64,000 nucleotides of DNA from the NCBI GenBank assembly GCA_001899065.1, contig MKUZ01000024.1, positions 128 to 64,127 on the forward strand. Direction: 5' to 3'. A program made the translations under genes and the position numbers. Positions 26,313 to 35,072 of the stretch are shown here, in pieces. Numbering within the stretch: the first letter of the stretch is position 1; every line of letters starts with the position of its first letter. Origin of the DNA: Devosia sp. 66-22 (GTDB lineage Bacteria > Pseudomonadota > Alphaproteobacteria > Rhizobiales > Devosiaceae). The notes beneath the pieces were generated by a model. It was not told where the DNA came from. It worked only from the letters and a program-made list of their open reading frames with translations, and searched no databases.

Positions 26313-27647
26313 GGAGGGCCGACCCGTCACGCTGTCGGTGATGGCGCCGATCATGTTGGCGATCTCGCCCTGGTTGCGGTCGAGAACGCAGCCATTGATC
26401 AGGACGTGGTCGACAGCCAACGCGGTGGGGGAGAAATAGCTGCCGGGGTGAACCACGATGCCCCGGCTCGAGAGCTGGTTGGTCACCACGTACTCGTCCG
26501 GCACAGGAAGCCAGATCGGCGGCCCGTCGGAGTCCGGCAGGTCGAAGCCGGCCCGCCGCAGTGCGGCAAGCATCGCCTTCTGGCGGCGGCGGCAGGTTTT
26601 CACATAGGCGGCCACCTCACGGCGCGCCTTGCTGTCGGTTAGCTGGAAGGCCAGCGCGTTCTGCAGCACGCGGCTGACCCAGCCCGACGAGAAAGTCAGC
26701 TTCTGCCACATGCGGTCGACGTAGTAGCTGCTGCCCCCCGCCACGCCGATGCGCAGGTCCGGACCGGTGAAGAAATTGTAGGCGTGGACGTGGATGACGT
26801 TGCGCGGCAGCCTGCTGCCCAGCGACTGCCAGGGCTGCTCGTGCATCAGCGGCGACTGTACGAGCTCGATGATGGGCATGTGGGTGTCGACAAGCATCGC
26901 CGCCGCCTTGTCGATCCATTGCGGCGTCACCGACACACCCGTGGGGTGGTTGCCGATAGGCTGGTAGAGAAACGCCGTCGGCCGCATGGCCAGCGCCTTC
27001 TTGAGTTCGCCGAGGTCCGGTCCGCCGGCGCGCACTGTGACAGGGACGGGGCGGGCGCCGAGTGCTTCGAGAATGTCGAGGACGCGCGAGACGGTTGGCG
27101 AATCGACGACCACACGATCGCCGGGCCGCACCGAGGTCTCGAGCGCCAGTTGCGCGGCGGCGATACCACCCAGTGTCGCGATCATGGATTCGGCCCGGAA
27201 CGGCCAGCTCGGCTCGACGGCGTCGCGTAGCGCCGTACTGATCGGGGAGGGCGTCGCGAGGTTGATCTCGGGGTCATCGAGCGCTCCGGCGAAGGCCCGG
27301 CCGAGCGGCGGCAGGATGGTGCGGTCGGGCGTGAGGTGGCCGAGGTTAAGGGCGATGCCTTCGGAGGCGCGCATCATTACATCGAAGCGTGTGGCGCCGC
27401 GGGTCAATGCCGGGCCGAGCACGGTGGTGCCGCCGCGACGCCGCGTCTCGAGCACGCGCCAGTCGACGAGCTCGCGCCACGCCGCAGCGACGCCGGCCGG
27501 GCTCATACCGAGAGCGTCGGCGACATCGCGGACCGTCGGCATCCTGGTGCCGGGCGGCAGCTCGCCCTCGGCGACCATTTCCATGATCGTGCGGCTCAAG
27601 CCCCGCGGATTGCGCATGGGCACGCGTTTGACGATCCGCCCAAGCAT
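26301..27647 (-). CDS. MocR/GntR-type regulator with aminotransferase fold lacking PLP residues
   Basis: This 448-residue protein has a GntR winged helix (about 12-78: LSRTIMEMVAEGELPPGTRMPTVRDVADALGMS) and an aminotransferase class I fold (about 95-445), the MocR architecture. The cofactor residues are gone. The Schiff-base Lys position (usual S-K-x-x-x-P-D-L-R pattern) is Phe292 in AYNFFTGPDLRIG. The NPTG Asn is His234 (GNHPTG). The Asp pairing with the pyridine nitrogen falls in IIELVQ (Leu262/Val263). The substrate-carboxylate Arg region reads HVLING. The phosphate-contact Arg (PDLR) is kept. It probably senses a ligand without covalent PLP. It faces the importer operon at 27810 across a palindrome. 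Confidence 0.85.
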   Translation of the reverse strand: MLGRIVKRVPMRNPRGLSRTIMEMVAEGELPPGTRMPTVRDVADALGMSPAGVAAAWRELVDWRVLETRRRGGTTVLGPALTRGATRFDVMMRASEGIALNLGHLTPDRTILPPLGRAFAGALDDPEINLATPSPISTALRDAVEPSWPFRAESMIATLGGIAAAQLALETSVRPGDRVVVDSPTVSRVLDILEALGARPVPVTVRAGGPDLGELKKALAMRPTAFLYQPIGNHPTGVSVTPQWIDKAAAMLVDTHMPIIELVQSPLMHEQPWQSLGSRLPRNVIHVHAYNFFTGPDLRIGVAGGSSYYVDRMWQKLTFSSGWVSRVLQNALAFQLTDSKARREVAAYVKTCRRRQKAMLAALRRAGFDLPDSDGPPIWLPVPDEYVVTNQLSSRGIVVHPGSYFSPTALAVDHVLINGCVLDRNQGEIANMIGAITDSVTGRPSGRS

Positions 27648-27665
27648 GTCTCAAACCTCGGCAAT

Positions 27666-27681
27666 TATGTTTATGAACATA
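27666..27681. promoter_or_regulatory. Perfect palindrome between MocR-like gene and importer operon
   Basis: TATGTT-TATG-AACATA is a perfect inverted repeat (6-bp arms, 4-bp spacer), 19 bp upstream of the MocR-like start and 128 bp upstream of the importer. It stands in an AT-rich pocket of GC-rich DNA. MocR proteins usually bind direct or inverted repeats in such divergent gaps, so this is the leading operator candidate. Confidence 0.6.
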
Positions 27682-27809
27682 GTTATATTGACCAAAACAA
27701 ATAGCAGTGTCTAGCTTCATGATTGTGACGGGACGGTGGTTTCGTAGGGCGCTGTCCGTTTTCCTGTGGTCAACCGAATTCCCAGCCGTACTGGGGAAAG
27801 GACGCTCCG

Positions 27810-29456
27810 TTGAGGTCTCCTCGCTTTGCCTGCTCTGTGGCCGTAGTCGCGCTCGCGCTGGCTGCCCCTGCCGTCCCCGCTGTCGCCGCCGATGTCGTTG
27901 CGGTGCAGGATGGCGGCGAACTCATCATCGCCTCCACCAACTCGCCGCCGAACTGGAACCCGGTTTCAGCCACGGGCGACATCACGACGAACCGTCAGCA
28001 GCAGTGGCCACTCTATCCGCACCCCTTCCTCACCGGGACCGATGCCAGCGTCACGCTCAATAGCCAGTTCCTGACGTCTGCCGACGTTGTCAGCACCGAC
28101 CCGATGGTCGTCGAGTATGTGATCCGTGACGAGGCAGTCTGGTCCGACGGCACGCCGATCACCGTCAAGGACTTCGAATACACCCAGCAGGTGCAGGATC
28201 CGCGCGCCTGCGCCGACTGCAAGGCCGCGTTCACCCAAGGCTACAGCCTCGTCTCCTCGATCGAGAGCAACGACTCGGGCAAGCTGGTGCGCATCACCTT
28301 CGCGACGCCCTTCGCGCCGTGGAAGACGCTGTTCCCCTACGTCCTCCCCGCGCATGTCGCGGCGACCTATGGAGACCTCGCGACCTCGTTCAACGTCGGG
28401 CTGTCGGAGAACGTGCCGACCGTGTCGGGCGGTCCCTACCGCGTCGATGGCTATGAGGACGGTGTGGTCATGACGCTGGTCAAGAACCCGGCCTGGTATG
28501 GCAACGCGCCGCATCTCGATACCATTCGCGTGCGCTACATCGCTTCGATCGACGAGCAGATCACCGCGCTTCAGAACGGCGAAATCAATGCCGTCTATGG
28601 TGGCGCCACGCTCGACACGGTCGAGCAGGTCAACCAGATGACCGGCGTCAATGTCGATCTTGGTCCGACGCTGACCTACTATCACTTCGGTCTCAAGGCG
28701 AGCGGCGATGTGATGGGCGATCTCGCCCTTCGCCAGGCAATCGCCAAGGCGCTCGACATCGCAGACATGACGCTGCGCACCGTCGGGCAGTACGTCGAAG
28801 GCGCCGCGCCGATGACGAGCTCGGCCTACATCCCGGGGCAGGCCGAGGTGCAGGACAACACCGGCGCCACCGGTGTGGGCTCCGGCGACATCGCAGGTGC
28901 GCAGGCGCTGCTCGAGGGCGCCGGCTACAAGCTGGTCGACGGCAAGCTGCACAAGCCCGATGGAACGGCCCTGCGCGACATCGAGGTGCTGACCTATTCG
29001 ATCGATCCGATCCGCGTGCAGCTGGCCGAACTGGCGCAGGCCCAGCTCGCCAAGCTCGGCATCACCGTTGTGATCGATGCGGCCGACCGTTCGCGCTATA
29101 CGCCCGACGCCCGGGCTGGCAATTTCGACATCTACACCACCGCTACCGCGCTCGACCTCGGGGCGCTGTCGTTGGCCCAGTGGTACCAGACCGGCGCCGC
29201 GCGCAACTACTTCGGCTACTCGTCGGCGACGGTCGACAAGCTGGTCGACGAGATCTCGCTGACGCTCGATCCCGCCAAGGCCGTTGAACTGACCAACGAG
29301 CTCGACCGGGCCCTGCTGGCCGATGGCGTCGTGGTGCCGCTGTTCCCCATCACCAACATGGCGGTCTATTCGGACAGCTACGCCAACATCTTCGTCAATC
29401 CGTCCAAGTACGGCACCACCATGAATGTCGAGGAATGGGGCCTCAAGGCCAACTGA
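27810..29456 (+). CDS. Opp/Dpp-type ABC periplasmic binding protein (family 5)
   Basis: A 548-residue secreted binding protein. A Sec signal peptide is clear (FACSVAVVALALAAPAVPAVAAD). The family-5 hallmarks follow: a first-lobe segment (LIIASTNSPPNWNPV), IRDEAVWSDGTPITVKDFEYTQQ, and the RQAIAKALDIADM motif. It starts with TTG at 27810 with GGGGAAAGGA upstream. It is first in an operon with a second, leaderless family-5 protein, a permease, a triple-fusion permease/ATPase and RidA. The ligand is unknown; family-5 proteins bind peptides, opines, sugars or nickel. Confidence 0.9.
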   Translation: MRSPRFACSVAVVALALAAPAVPAVAADVVAVQDGGELIIASTNSPPNWNPVSATGDITTNRQQQWPLYPHPFLTGTDASVTLNSQFLTSADVVSTDPMVVEYVIRDEAVWSDGTPITVKDFEYTQQVQDPRACADCKAAFTQGYSLVSSIESNDSGKLVRITFATPFAPWKTLFPYVLPAHVAATYGDLATSFNVGLSENVPTVSGGPYRVDGYEDGVVMTLVKNPAWYGNAPHLDTIRVRYIASIDEQITALQNGEINAVYGGATLDTVEQVNQMTGVNVDLGPTLTYYHFGLKASGDVMGDLALRQAIAKALDIADMTLRTVGQYVEGAAPMTSSAYIPGQAEVQDNTGATGVGSGDIAGAQALLEGAGYKLVDGKLHKPDGTALRDIEVLTYSIDPIRVQLAELAQAQLAKLGITVVIDAADRSRYTPDARAGNFDIYTTATALDLGALSLAQWYQTGAARNYFGYSSATVDKLVDEISLTLDPAKAVELTNELDRALLADGVVVPLFPITNMAVYSDSYANIFVNPSKYGTTMNVEEWGLKAN

Positions 29457-29470
29457 CCGAGTGCGTTCCA

Positions 29471-29491
29471 GGGCGGGCCAGCGGCCCGCCC
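29471..29491 (+). terminator. Hairpin between the two binding-protein genes
   Basis: GGGCGGGCC (29471-29479) pairs perfectly with GGCCCGCCC (29483-29491) around a 3-nt loop, 15 bp after the first binding-protein stop codon. No T run follows, so it is better read as an attenuator or 3'-end protector than a full stop. Confidence 0.6.
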
Positions 29492-29524
29492 AACCCGACA
29501 TCCCTTCATCCTGATGAGAGAATT

Positions 29525-31018
29525 ATGAGCATCGACTTTGTCGTGGCGACACCGCACGACGCGGTTCATTTCAATGACGTGCACCGCAACTACACCGCCA
29601 CCGCCGGCTACCTGGTGTGCAACAACATCTACAATCGGATGGTGCTGACGGAGTGGTACAACTTCAGCGGGTCGTATCCCGACCTCGCGACCCATTGGGA
29701 GATGCTCGACGGCGCGCGTCGCTGGCGGTTCCATCTCAACCAGGCGGCGCGCTGGCAGGATGGCGTACCGCTCACGGCTCACGACGTCGTCTATACCCAT
29801 CTCCATGCCAAGAAGATGGGCTACACCGGCGCGATGTTTCTCACCGACGTCGCCGACATCGTCGCCGTCAACGATCACACCGTCGACTATCACCTGACCG
29901 GCCCCAATTCCGGCTTCCTCGTGCAGTTGGGCAATTTCATCTTCTCGCATGTGCTGCCGCGGCACCTCTATGAGGGCACCGACTGGGACACCAACCCCTA
30001 CAACCTCAAGCCGGTGGGCTCGGGTCCGTTCCGGCTGGTTGAGTGGGCGAAGGGCGAGCATATCATCCTCGAGAAGGTCGAGAACCATTGGGGCGCGCAG
30101 CCCGAGATCGACCGGCTCATCTTCAAGATCCAGCCCGACCGCGACGAGTGCGTGAAGATGGTGGTGCGTGGTGAGGCCGACTTCTTCCCGCAGGATACGC
30201 TGACCTATGATCGTCTGCACCTGGTCGAGGGTGCCGACAATGTTGAGGTGATGCGCCGCAAAGGGCCGGGCATGGCGCTGCTCGACTTCAACCACGGCAG
30301 CTCGCTCTGGGCCGACCAGCGTCGTCGCGACGCCATCGCCCAGGCCGTCAACCGCGCCGATATCGCCAAGATCGCCGACCCCGGCACCAGCTTCGCCTGG
30401 GATCACTATTTGCTGGCGACGGTCGACTGGGCTTTCAATCCCGACGTCAAGGCGCCGGGCTTCGATCCCGCCGCGGCCGACAAGCTGCTCGATGAGAGCG
30501 GCCTCGCACGCGACGCGTCGGGCCAGCGCGGCACGCTGCGGCTCTACTACATGGACAGCTTCTACGGTCACCGCACGCTGGCGGCGATCATTGCGCGTAA
30601 CCTCGATGCGGTCGGCTTCAAGGTGGTCTATGAGGGGCTCGACTCGGTCGAATGGTCCAAGCGCATCCGCCGCGAGCACGACTTCGACCTGATCATCGTG
30701 GGCGGCACGATGTCGCCCGATATCGAGATCACCGCGACCAAGTATGCGTCGAACGGCCTCAACAATATGGGCCTCCATCACAACAAGGATGTGGACGCGG
30801 CTTATGAGGCGGCGCGCACCGCCGTCACGCGCGAAGAGCGCGGGGCGCACTATCGGCGGCTCCAGGAGATTTGGCGGCGCGATTGCGAGTTCGTCCCGCT
30901 GTTCTGGTATGGTACCTACTTCGCGCGGTCCAAGCGCTTCTTCGGCTGGGCCGACCAGTTGGACTACTCGATCCCCTGGTGGCACTGGGGCCGCATTCGT
31001 CCGACCGAACAGGCTTGA
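29525..31018 (+). CDS. Family-5 binding-protein-like protein without a signal peptide
   Basis: A 497-residue protein with the whole family-5 binding-protein fold: YNRMVLTEWYNFSGSYPDLATHWEM, LNQAARWQDGVPLTAHDVVYTHLH, NPYNLKPVGSGPFRLVEW and RRRDAIAQAVNRADIAKI. It begins MSIDFVVATPHDAVHFNDV, that is, directly in the first strand of the domain. Neither this start (ATG 29525, with GAGAG in front) nor the longer open frame upstream gives a hydrophobic leader. It is therefore predicted to stay in the cytoplasm. It may act as an internal ligand carrier or sensor, like the C-terminal domain of SgrR, or reach the periplasm by another route. It sits between a normal secreted binding protein and the permease genes. 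Confidence 0.85.
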   Translation: MSIDFVVATPHDAVHFNDVHRNYTATAGYLVCNNIYNRMVLTEWYNFSGSYPDLATHWEMLDGARRWRFHLNQAARWQDGVPLTAHDVVYTHLHAKKMGYTGAMFLTDVADIVAVNDHTVDYHLTGPNSGFLVQLGNFIFSHVLPRHLYEGTDWDTNPYNLKPVGSGPFRLVEWAKGEHIILEKVENHWGAQPEIDRLIFKIQPDRDECVKMVVRGEADFFPQDTLTYDRLHLVEGADNVEVMRRKGPGMALLDFNHGSSLWADQRRRDAIAQAVNRADIAKIADPGTSFAWDHYLLATVDWAFNPDVKAPGFDPAAADKLLDESGLARDASGQRGTLRLYYMDSFYGHRTLAAIIARNLDAVGFKVVYEGLDSVEWSKRIRREHDFDLIIVGGTMSPDIEITATKYASNGLNNMGLHHNKDVDAAYEAARTAVTREERGAHYRRLQEIWRRDCEFVPLFWYGTYFARSKRFFGWADQLDYSIPWWHWGRIRPTEQA

Positions 31019-31045
31019 GGTCAAGCTGTTGACACGGAGCGCGCC

Positions 31046-32032
31046 ATGCTTGCGCTGATCGGCCGCCGGCTCGCCAACAGCCTGCTCATCCTTGTCGTGT
31101 CAACCTTCGTGGTCTTCTGCCTGGTCGCTCTGGCAGGAGACCCGCTGGGCGAGCTTCGAGACCGGCAGCCGCCGGTCTCGGAAAGCGTGATCCATGCCGA
31201 GGAGGTGCGGCTGGGGCTCGATCAGCCCATTCCGGTGCGCTACCTCCGCTGGCTCACCGGTGTCGTGCAAGGCGACTTCGGTCCCTCGGTCAAACCCAAC
31301 CAGAACATCGGCAAGGAACTGGCACCCCGTGTCGGCGTGACGCTGCGGCTGGTGAGCGTGGCGATCGTCATCGCCGCCGTGCTGGCCCTGGTGGCGGGAA
31401 CGTTCGCCGCGCTCTACCGCAATCGCCTCGCCGATCATGTCATCTCAACCGGTGTATTTGTGTTGATCGCGCTGCCCTCGTTCTGGCTGGCCGTGCTGCT
31501 CAAGCAGGCAGGGATTGCAATCAACAAGGCCGCGGGTGCGCGGATATTCTTTACCGTGGGCGATGTCTCGGTGCCGGCGCCGCAGGACTGGCTGCCGCTG
31601 ATCGTCGACATGGCCGGCCACCTGATCCTGCCCACCATCGTGCTCACCATGATCCACTTCGCCAGCTGGAGCCGCTACCAGCGCACTGCCGTCGTCGAGT
31701 CGCTGTCGAGTGACCACGTGCGCTTCGCCGTTCTGCGCGGCCTGTCCCGCAGCCGCATTGTTGGCGCTCATGTCGTGCTCCCGGCGCTGATCCCCATCGT
31801 TACGGTCATCGCGCTCGACCTGCCCGCACTGTTCTCGGGCGCGGTCATCACCGAGACGGTGTTCCAGTGGCGTGGCATGGGCGGCTTCCTGCTCGAATCG
31901 ATCGCCAACCGCGATGCCAATGCCGTGATGGCCTGGCTGCTGATCGCAGCGGTGGCCGTGGTACTCTTCAATCTGGTGGCCGATATCCTCTATGCCGTCG
32001 TCGATCCGCGGGTCCGCTATGGCGAAGCCTGA
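31046..32032 (+). CDS. Opp/Dpp-type ABC permease (DppB-like)
   Basis: A 328-residue DppB-type permease: first span LIGRRLANSLLILVVSTFVVFCLVALAGDPL, LGLDQPIPVRYLRWLTGVVQGDFG after it, and later spans ending with the family tail LVADILYAVVDPRVRYG. Its EAA-type loop reads RYQRTAVVESLSSDHVRFAVLRGLSRSRIVGAHVVLPAL. Its 3' end overlaps the triple-fusion gene by 14 bp. It probably dimerises with the permease part of that fusion. Confidence 0.9.
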   Translation: MLALIGRRLANSLLILVVSTFVVFCLVALAGDPLGELRDRQPPVSESVIHAEEVRLGLDQPIPVRYLRWLTGVVQGDFGPSVKPNQNIGKELAPRVGVTLRLVSVAIVIAAVLALVAGTFAALYRNRLADHVISTGVFVLIALPSFWLAVLLKQAGIAINKAAGARIFFTVGDVSVPAPQDWLPLIVDMAGHLILPTIVLTMIHFASWSRYQRTAVVESLSSDHVRFAVLRGLSRSRIVGAHVVLPALIPIVTVIALDLPALFSGAVITETVFQWRGMGGFLLESIANRDANAVMAWLLIAAVAVVLFNLVADILYAVVDPRVRYGEA

Positions 32033-34643
32033 TCCCGTCCAGCGGTCGACTTCGCGGCTCGCCATCGCAATGCGCCGGTTCCGCGCCAACTCCATGGCGA
32101 TGATCGGCCTCGCCATCCTGCTGCTGCTCGTGGCCGTGGCCATCTTCGGTCCGATGCTGTGGACCTACAGCTACACCGACATCACACCGGATCTGTCGAA
32201 GCCGCCATCATGGGCGCATCCGCTGGGCACCGATACGCTTGGCCGCGACATGCTGGCCATGGCCATGCGCGGCATGCAGCAATCGCTGCTCATCGCGGGC
32301 ACAGTCGCCCTGATCGCCGGGTTGATCGGCACGATCATGGGAGTTGTGTCGGGCTATGCCGGCGGTCTGGTCGATGCGTCGATCATGCGGCTTGTCGACC
32401 TCGTCCTGACTATCCCCACGATCGCTCTCGCCGCGTTCCTCGGCAATGCGATGAGCAATTCCGGCGTATCCTGGCTCGGGCTGTCGCTCGTCCTCGGCGC
32501 GCTGTTCTGGACGTCGGTGGCGCGCCTCGTCCGCGGCGTGTCGCTGAGCCTGCGAGAGATGCCGTACATCAAGGCCGCCAAGGTGATGGGCGCGGGTCGC
32601 ATCCGCATCATGCTGGGTCATATGGTGCCCAACGTCGCCGACCATATCATCGTTGCGACCGCGCTTCTGGTGGGCGTCGCCATCCTGTCGGAGACCGGCC
32701 TCTCCTTCCTCGGCTTCGGCGTACGTCCTCCCGATACGTCGCTGGGCCTGCTCATCTCCAATGCGCAGTCGGCGGTGTTGACGCGCCCCTGGCTGTTCTA
32801 TGCGCCCGGCGTGCTGATCATCCTGATCGTGCTGTCGATCAACTATGTCGGCGAGGGGCTGCGCGATGCGTTCAACCCGAAGGCTGCTCCGACCAACCCA
32901 CTGGTTGCGCACCGGACTAGGGCCATGCAAACAGCCGCAGCGCCGGTTGACGGTGACAATGCACTGGTCCGGCTGGCTGACTTCCGCGTCCGCTTCCCGC
33001 GCATCGAGCGGCCGGCCGTCGATGGCGTCAATCTGTCGATCAATCGCGGCGAGGTTCTTGCCCTTGTCGGCGAGTCGGGGTCAGGCAAGTCGCTGACGGC
33101 GCTGGCCATCGCCGGCCTGCTGCCGATCGGCGCCGAAGCGTCGGGGCAGGTGCTGTTCGACGGCCGCGACATGGCGAGCCTCAGCTTTGCGCAGTGGCGC
33201 ACGTATCGTGGCCGGCGGATTGCCACCATCCTGCAGGATCCCTCGACCAGCCTCAATCCGGTGCTGACCGTGGGGGCGCAGTTCTACGAGACGATGCGGG
33301 TCGCCGGACCGGTGTCGCCGGCCGAAAGCCGTAAGCGGGCGCTCGAACTGTTAGTGCTGATGGCCATCCGCGATCCGGAGCGACGGCTCGACCAGTACCC
33401 GCATCAGATGTCGGGCGGCATCCGCCAGCGCATCGTCATTGCGCTGGCAATGATCCACAAGCCCGACCTGATCGTGGCCGACGAGCCGACAACCGCGCTC
33501 GACGTCACTGTGCAGGGCCAGGTGCTCGACTCGCTGCGGGTAGCGCGCGAGCGAACGGGCGCCGCCATGCTGTTCATCACTCACGATCTGGCGCTTGTCG
33601 CCGGCGTCGCCGATCGCGTCGCGGTGATGCGCGAGGGCCAGGTGGTCGAGGTCAAGTCCGTCCACGATATCTTCGAGCATCCCGAGCATACCTACACGCA
33701 GCGCCTGCTTGCACTGGCGCCGCGCCTCGACCAGGTCGTCAAGGCGTCCGCTCCCGTGACTGGCGGTCAGGAACCGCTGCTACGGGTGGAGGGGCTCTCG
33801 CGCCATTTCCGCCATCCGCGTGGCCGCACGCGCAAGGGCGCCGACCGCAACATTCATGCCCTCTGCGGTGTCAGCTTCGACCTGATGCCGGGCGAGACGC
33901 TGGGCATTGTCGGCGAGTCTGGCTCGGGCAAGACGACGCTGCTCAATACCATTCTGGGCCTCCACGCGCCGAGTGCGGGCCGCGTCGTGTTCTCGGGCGA
34001 AGACCTCGCACTGCCCGGTGCCCGGCAACGGGCCAGCCGGCACATGTCGGTGGTGTTCCAGGACCCGTATGTCTCGCTCGATCCGCGCATGACGGTGTCC
34101 GAGTTGCTGGCCGAGCCCATGCAGATTCATGGCGGCGGCGACATCGAGCGGCGAGCCCGCATGGTGCTCGAGCAGGTGCGGTTGCCGACCGCTGCGCTCG
34201 ACCGCTTTCCGCACGAGTTCTCCGGTGGCCAGCGGCAGCGCATCGCCATCGCCCGCGCGCTCATGCTCAGCCCTCGGCTGGTGGTGCTCGATGAACCGGT
34301 CTCGGCGCTCGACGTCTCGATCCAGCAGGACATCCTCGCACTGCTTGCCGATCTCAAGCGCGAGCTCGGCGTGGCCTATCTGCTGGTGGCGCACGACCTC
34401 GCCATCGTGGCCGAGCTCAGCGACCGCATCGGGGTCATGTATGGCGGTCAGATGCTCGAGCTCGGCGAGGCGGGGCAGGTGATCTCCGAGCCGCGCCATC
34501 CCTACACCAGGGTGTTGCTCGATGCCGTGCCCATCCCCGATCCGATCGCCGAGCGCGAACGGCGTACCCGCAGCCGCGCGGCATCGTGGCCGACGGCGGC
34601 CAACCCCCTTCCTCCCTGTCCTGTTCCCGGAGTCTCGTCATGA
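32019..34643 (+). CDS. Triple fusion: DppC-type permease + DppD-type ATPase + DppF-type ATPase
   Basis: One 874-residue chain unites three usually separate subunits. Residues about 1-295 are a DppC permease (first span IGLAILLLLVAVAIFGPML, HPLGTDTLGRDMLAMAMRG, SINYVGEGLRDAFNPK). About 305-570 are a DppD ATPase ([29 protein letters not shown]). About 580-865 are a DppF ATPase ([31 protein letters not shown]). All motifs look intact. A functional importer then needs only this chain, the DppB-type permease and a binding protein. ATG at 32019 starts inside the previous gene; the stop overlaps RidA (ATGA). The Cys-rich C-terminal zone normal for such ATPases is missing here. Confidence 0.9.
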   Translation: MAKPDPVQRSTSRLAIAMRRFRANSMAMIGLAILLLLVAVAIFGPMLWTYSYTDITPDLSKPPSWAHPLGTDTLGRDMLAMAMRGMQQSLLIAGTVALIAGLIGTIMGVVSGYAGGLVDASIMRLVDLVLTIPTIALAAFLGNAMSNSGVSWLGLSLVLGALFWTSVARLVRGVSLSLREMPYIKAAKVMGAGRIRIMLGHMVPNVADHIIVATALLVGVAILSETGLSFLGFGVRPPDTSLGLLISNAQSAVLTRPWLFYAPGVLIILIVLSINYVGEGLRDAFNPKAAPTNPLVAHRTRAMQTAAAPVDGDNALVRLADFRVRFPRIERPAVDGVNLSINRGEVLALVGESGSGKSLTALAIAGLLPIGAEASGQVLFDGRDMASLSFAQWRTYRGRRIATILQDPSTSLNPVLTVGAQFYETMRVAGPVSPAESRKRALELLVLMAIRDPERRLDQYPHQMSGGIRQRIVIALAMIHKPDLIVADEPTTALDVTVQGQVLDSLRVARERTGAAMLFITHDLALVAGVADRVAVMREGQVVEVKSVHDIFEHPEHTYTQRLLALAPRLDQVVKASAPVTGGQEPLLRVEGLSRHFRHPRGRTRKGADRNIHALCGVSFDLMPGETLGIVGESGSGKTTLLNTILGLHAPSAGRVVFSGEDLALPGARQRASRHMSVVFQDPYVSLDPRMTVSELLAEPMQIHGGGDIERRARMVLEQVRLPTAALDRFPHEFSGGQRQRIAIARALMLSPRLVVLDEPVSALDVSIQQDILALLADLKRELGVAYLLVAHDLAIVAELSDRIGVMYGGQMLELGEAGQVISEPRHPYTRVLLDAVPIPDPIAERERRTRSRAASWPTAANPLPPCPVPGVSS

Positions 34644-34996
34644 GCATCAAACGCATCCACGTCGGTCCGCGCATGAGCGGCATCGTCATCAACGGCAGCA
34701 ATGTGCATCTGTCGGGGATGACGGCGGCGCGCCGGGAGGGCCGCAGCGTCGCCGAGCAGACGGGCGATATCCTCAAGCGCATCGACGAACTGCTGGCGGA
34801 CGCCGGCACGAGCAAGGAACACCTGGTCCAGGTCAATATCTGGCTGAGCGACATCACGACCTTCGACGAGATGAACTCGGTATGGGACAAGTGGGTGATC
34901 CCCGGTCACACGCCCGCCGGTGCGACGGTAGAGGCGCGCCTCGCGCTGCCCGACATCAAGGTCGAGATCCAGGTCCTGGCAGCGCTCCCCAGCTGA
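34640..34996 (+). CDS. RidA/YjgF family protein
   Basis: A 118-residue RidA-family protein. GIVINGSNVHLSGMTA, VQVNIWLSDITTFDEMNSVWDKW and the strand AGATVEARLALPDIKVEIQVLA match the family, and the Arg of EARLAL is in the place of the carboxylate-binding Arg of imine deaminases. RidA proteins hydrolyse reactive enamines and imines made by PLP enzymes or amino-acid oxidases. As last gene of the importer operon (4-bp overlap) it suggests that the imported compound is an amine or amino acid derivative whose breakdown produces an imine. Confidence 0.88.
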   Translation: MSIKRIHVGPRMSGIVINGSNVHLSGMTAARREGRSVAEQTGDILKRIDELLADAGTSKEHLVQVNIWLSDITTFDEMNSVWDKWVIPGHTPAGATVEARLALPDIKVEIQVLAALPS

Positions 34997-35072
34997 GCCG
35001 GGAAGCGCTGCGATTGCGGCGTCCCGCGGAGAGGGCGCCGCTTTACGCACATTCAAGCACACGGGGTCCTCG

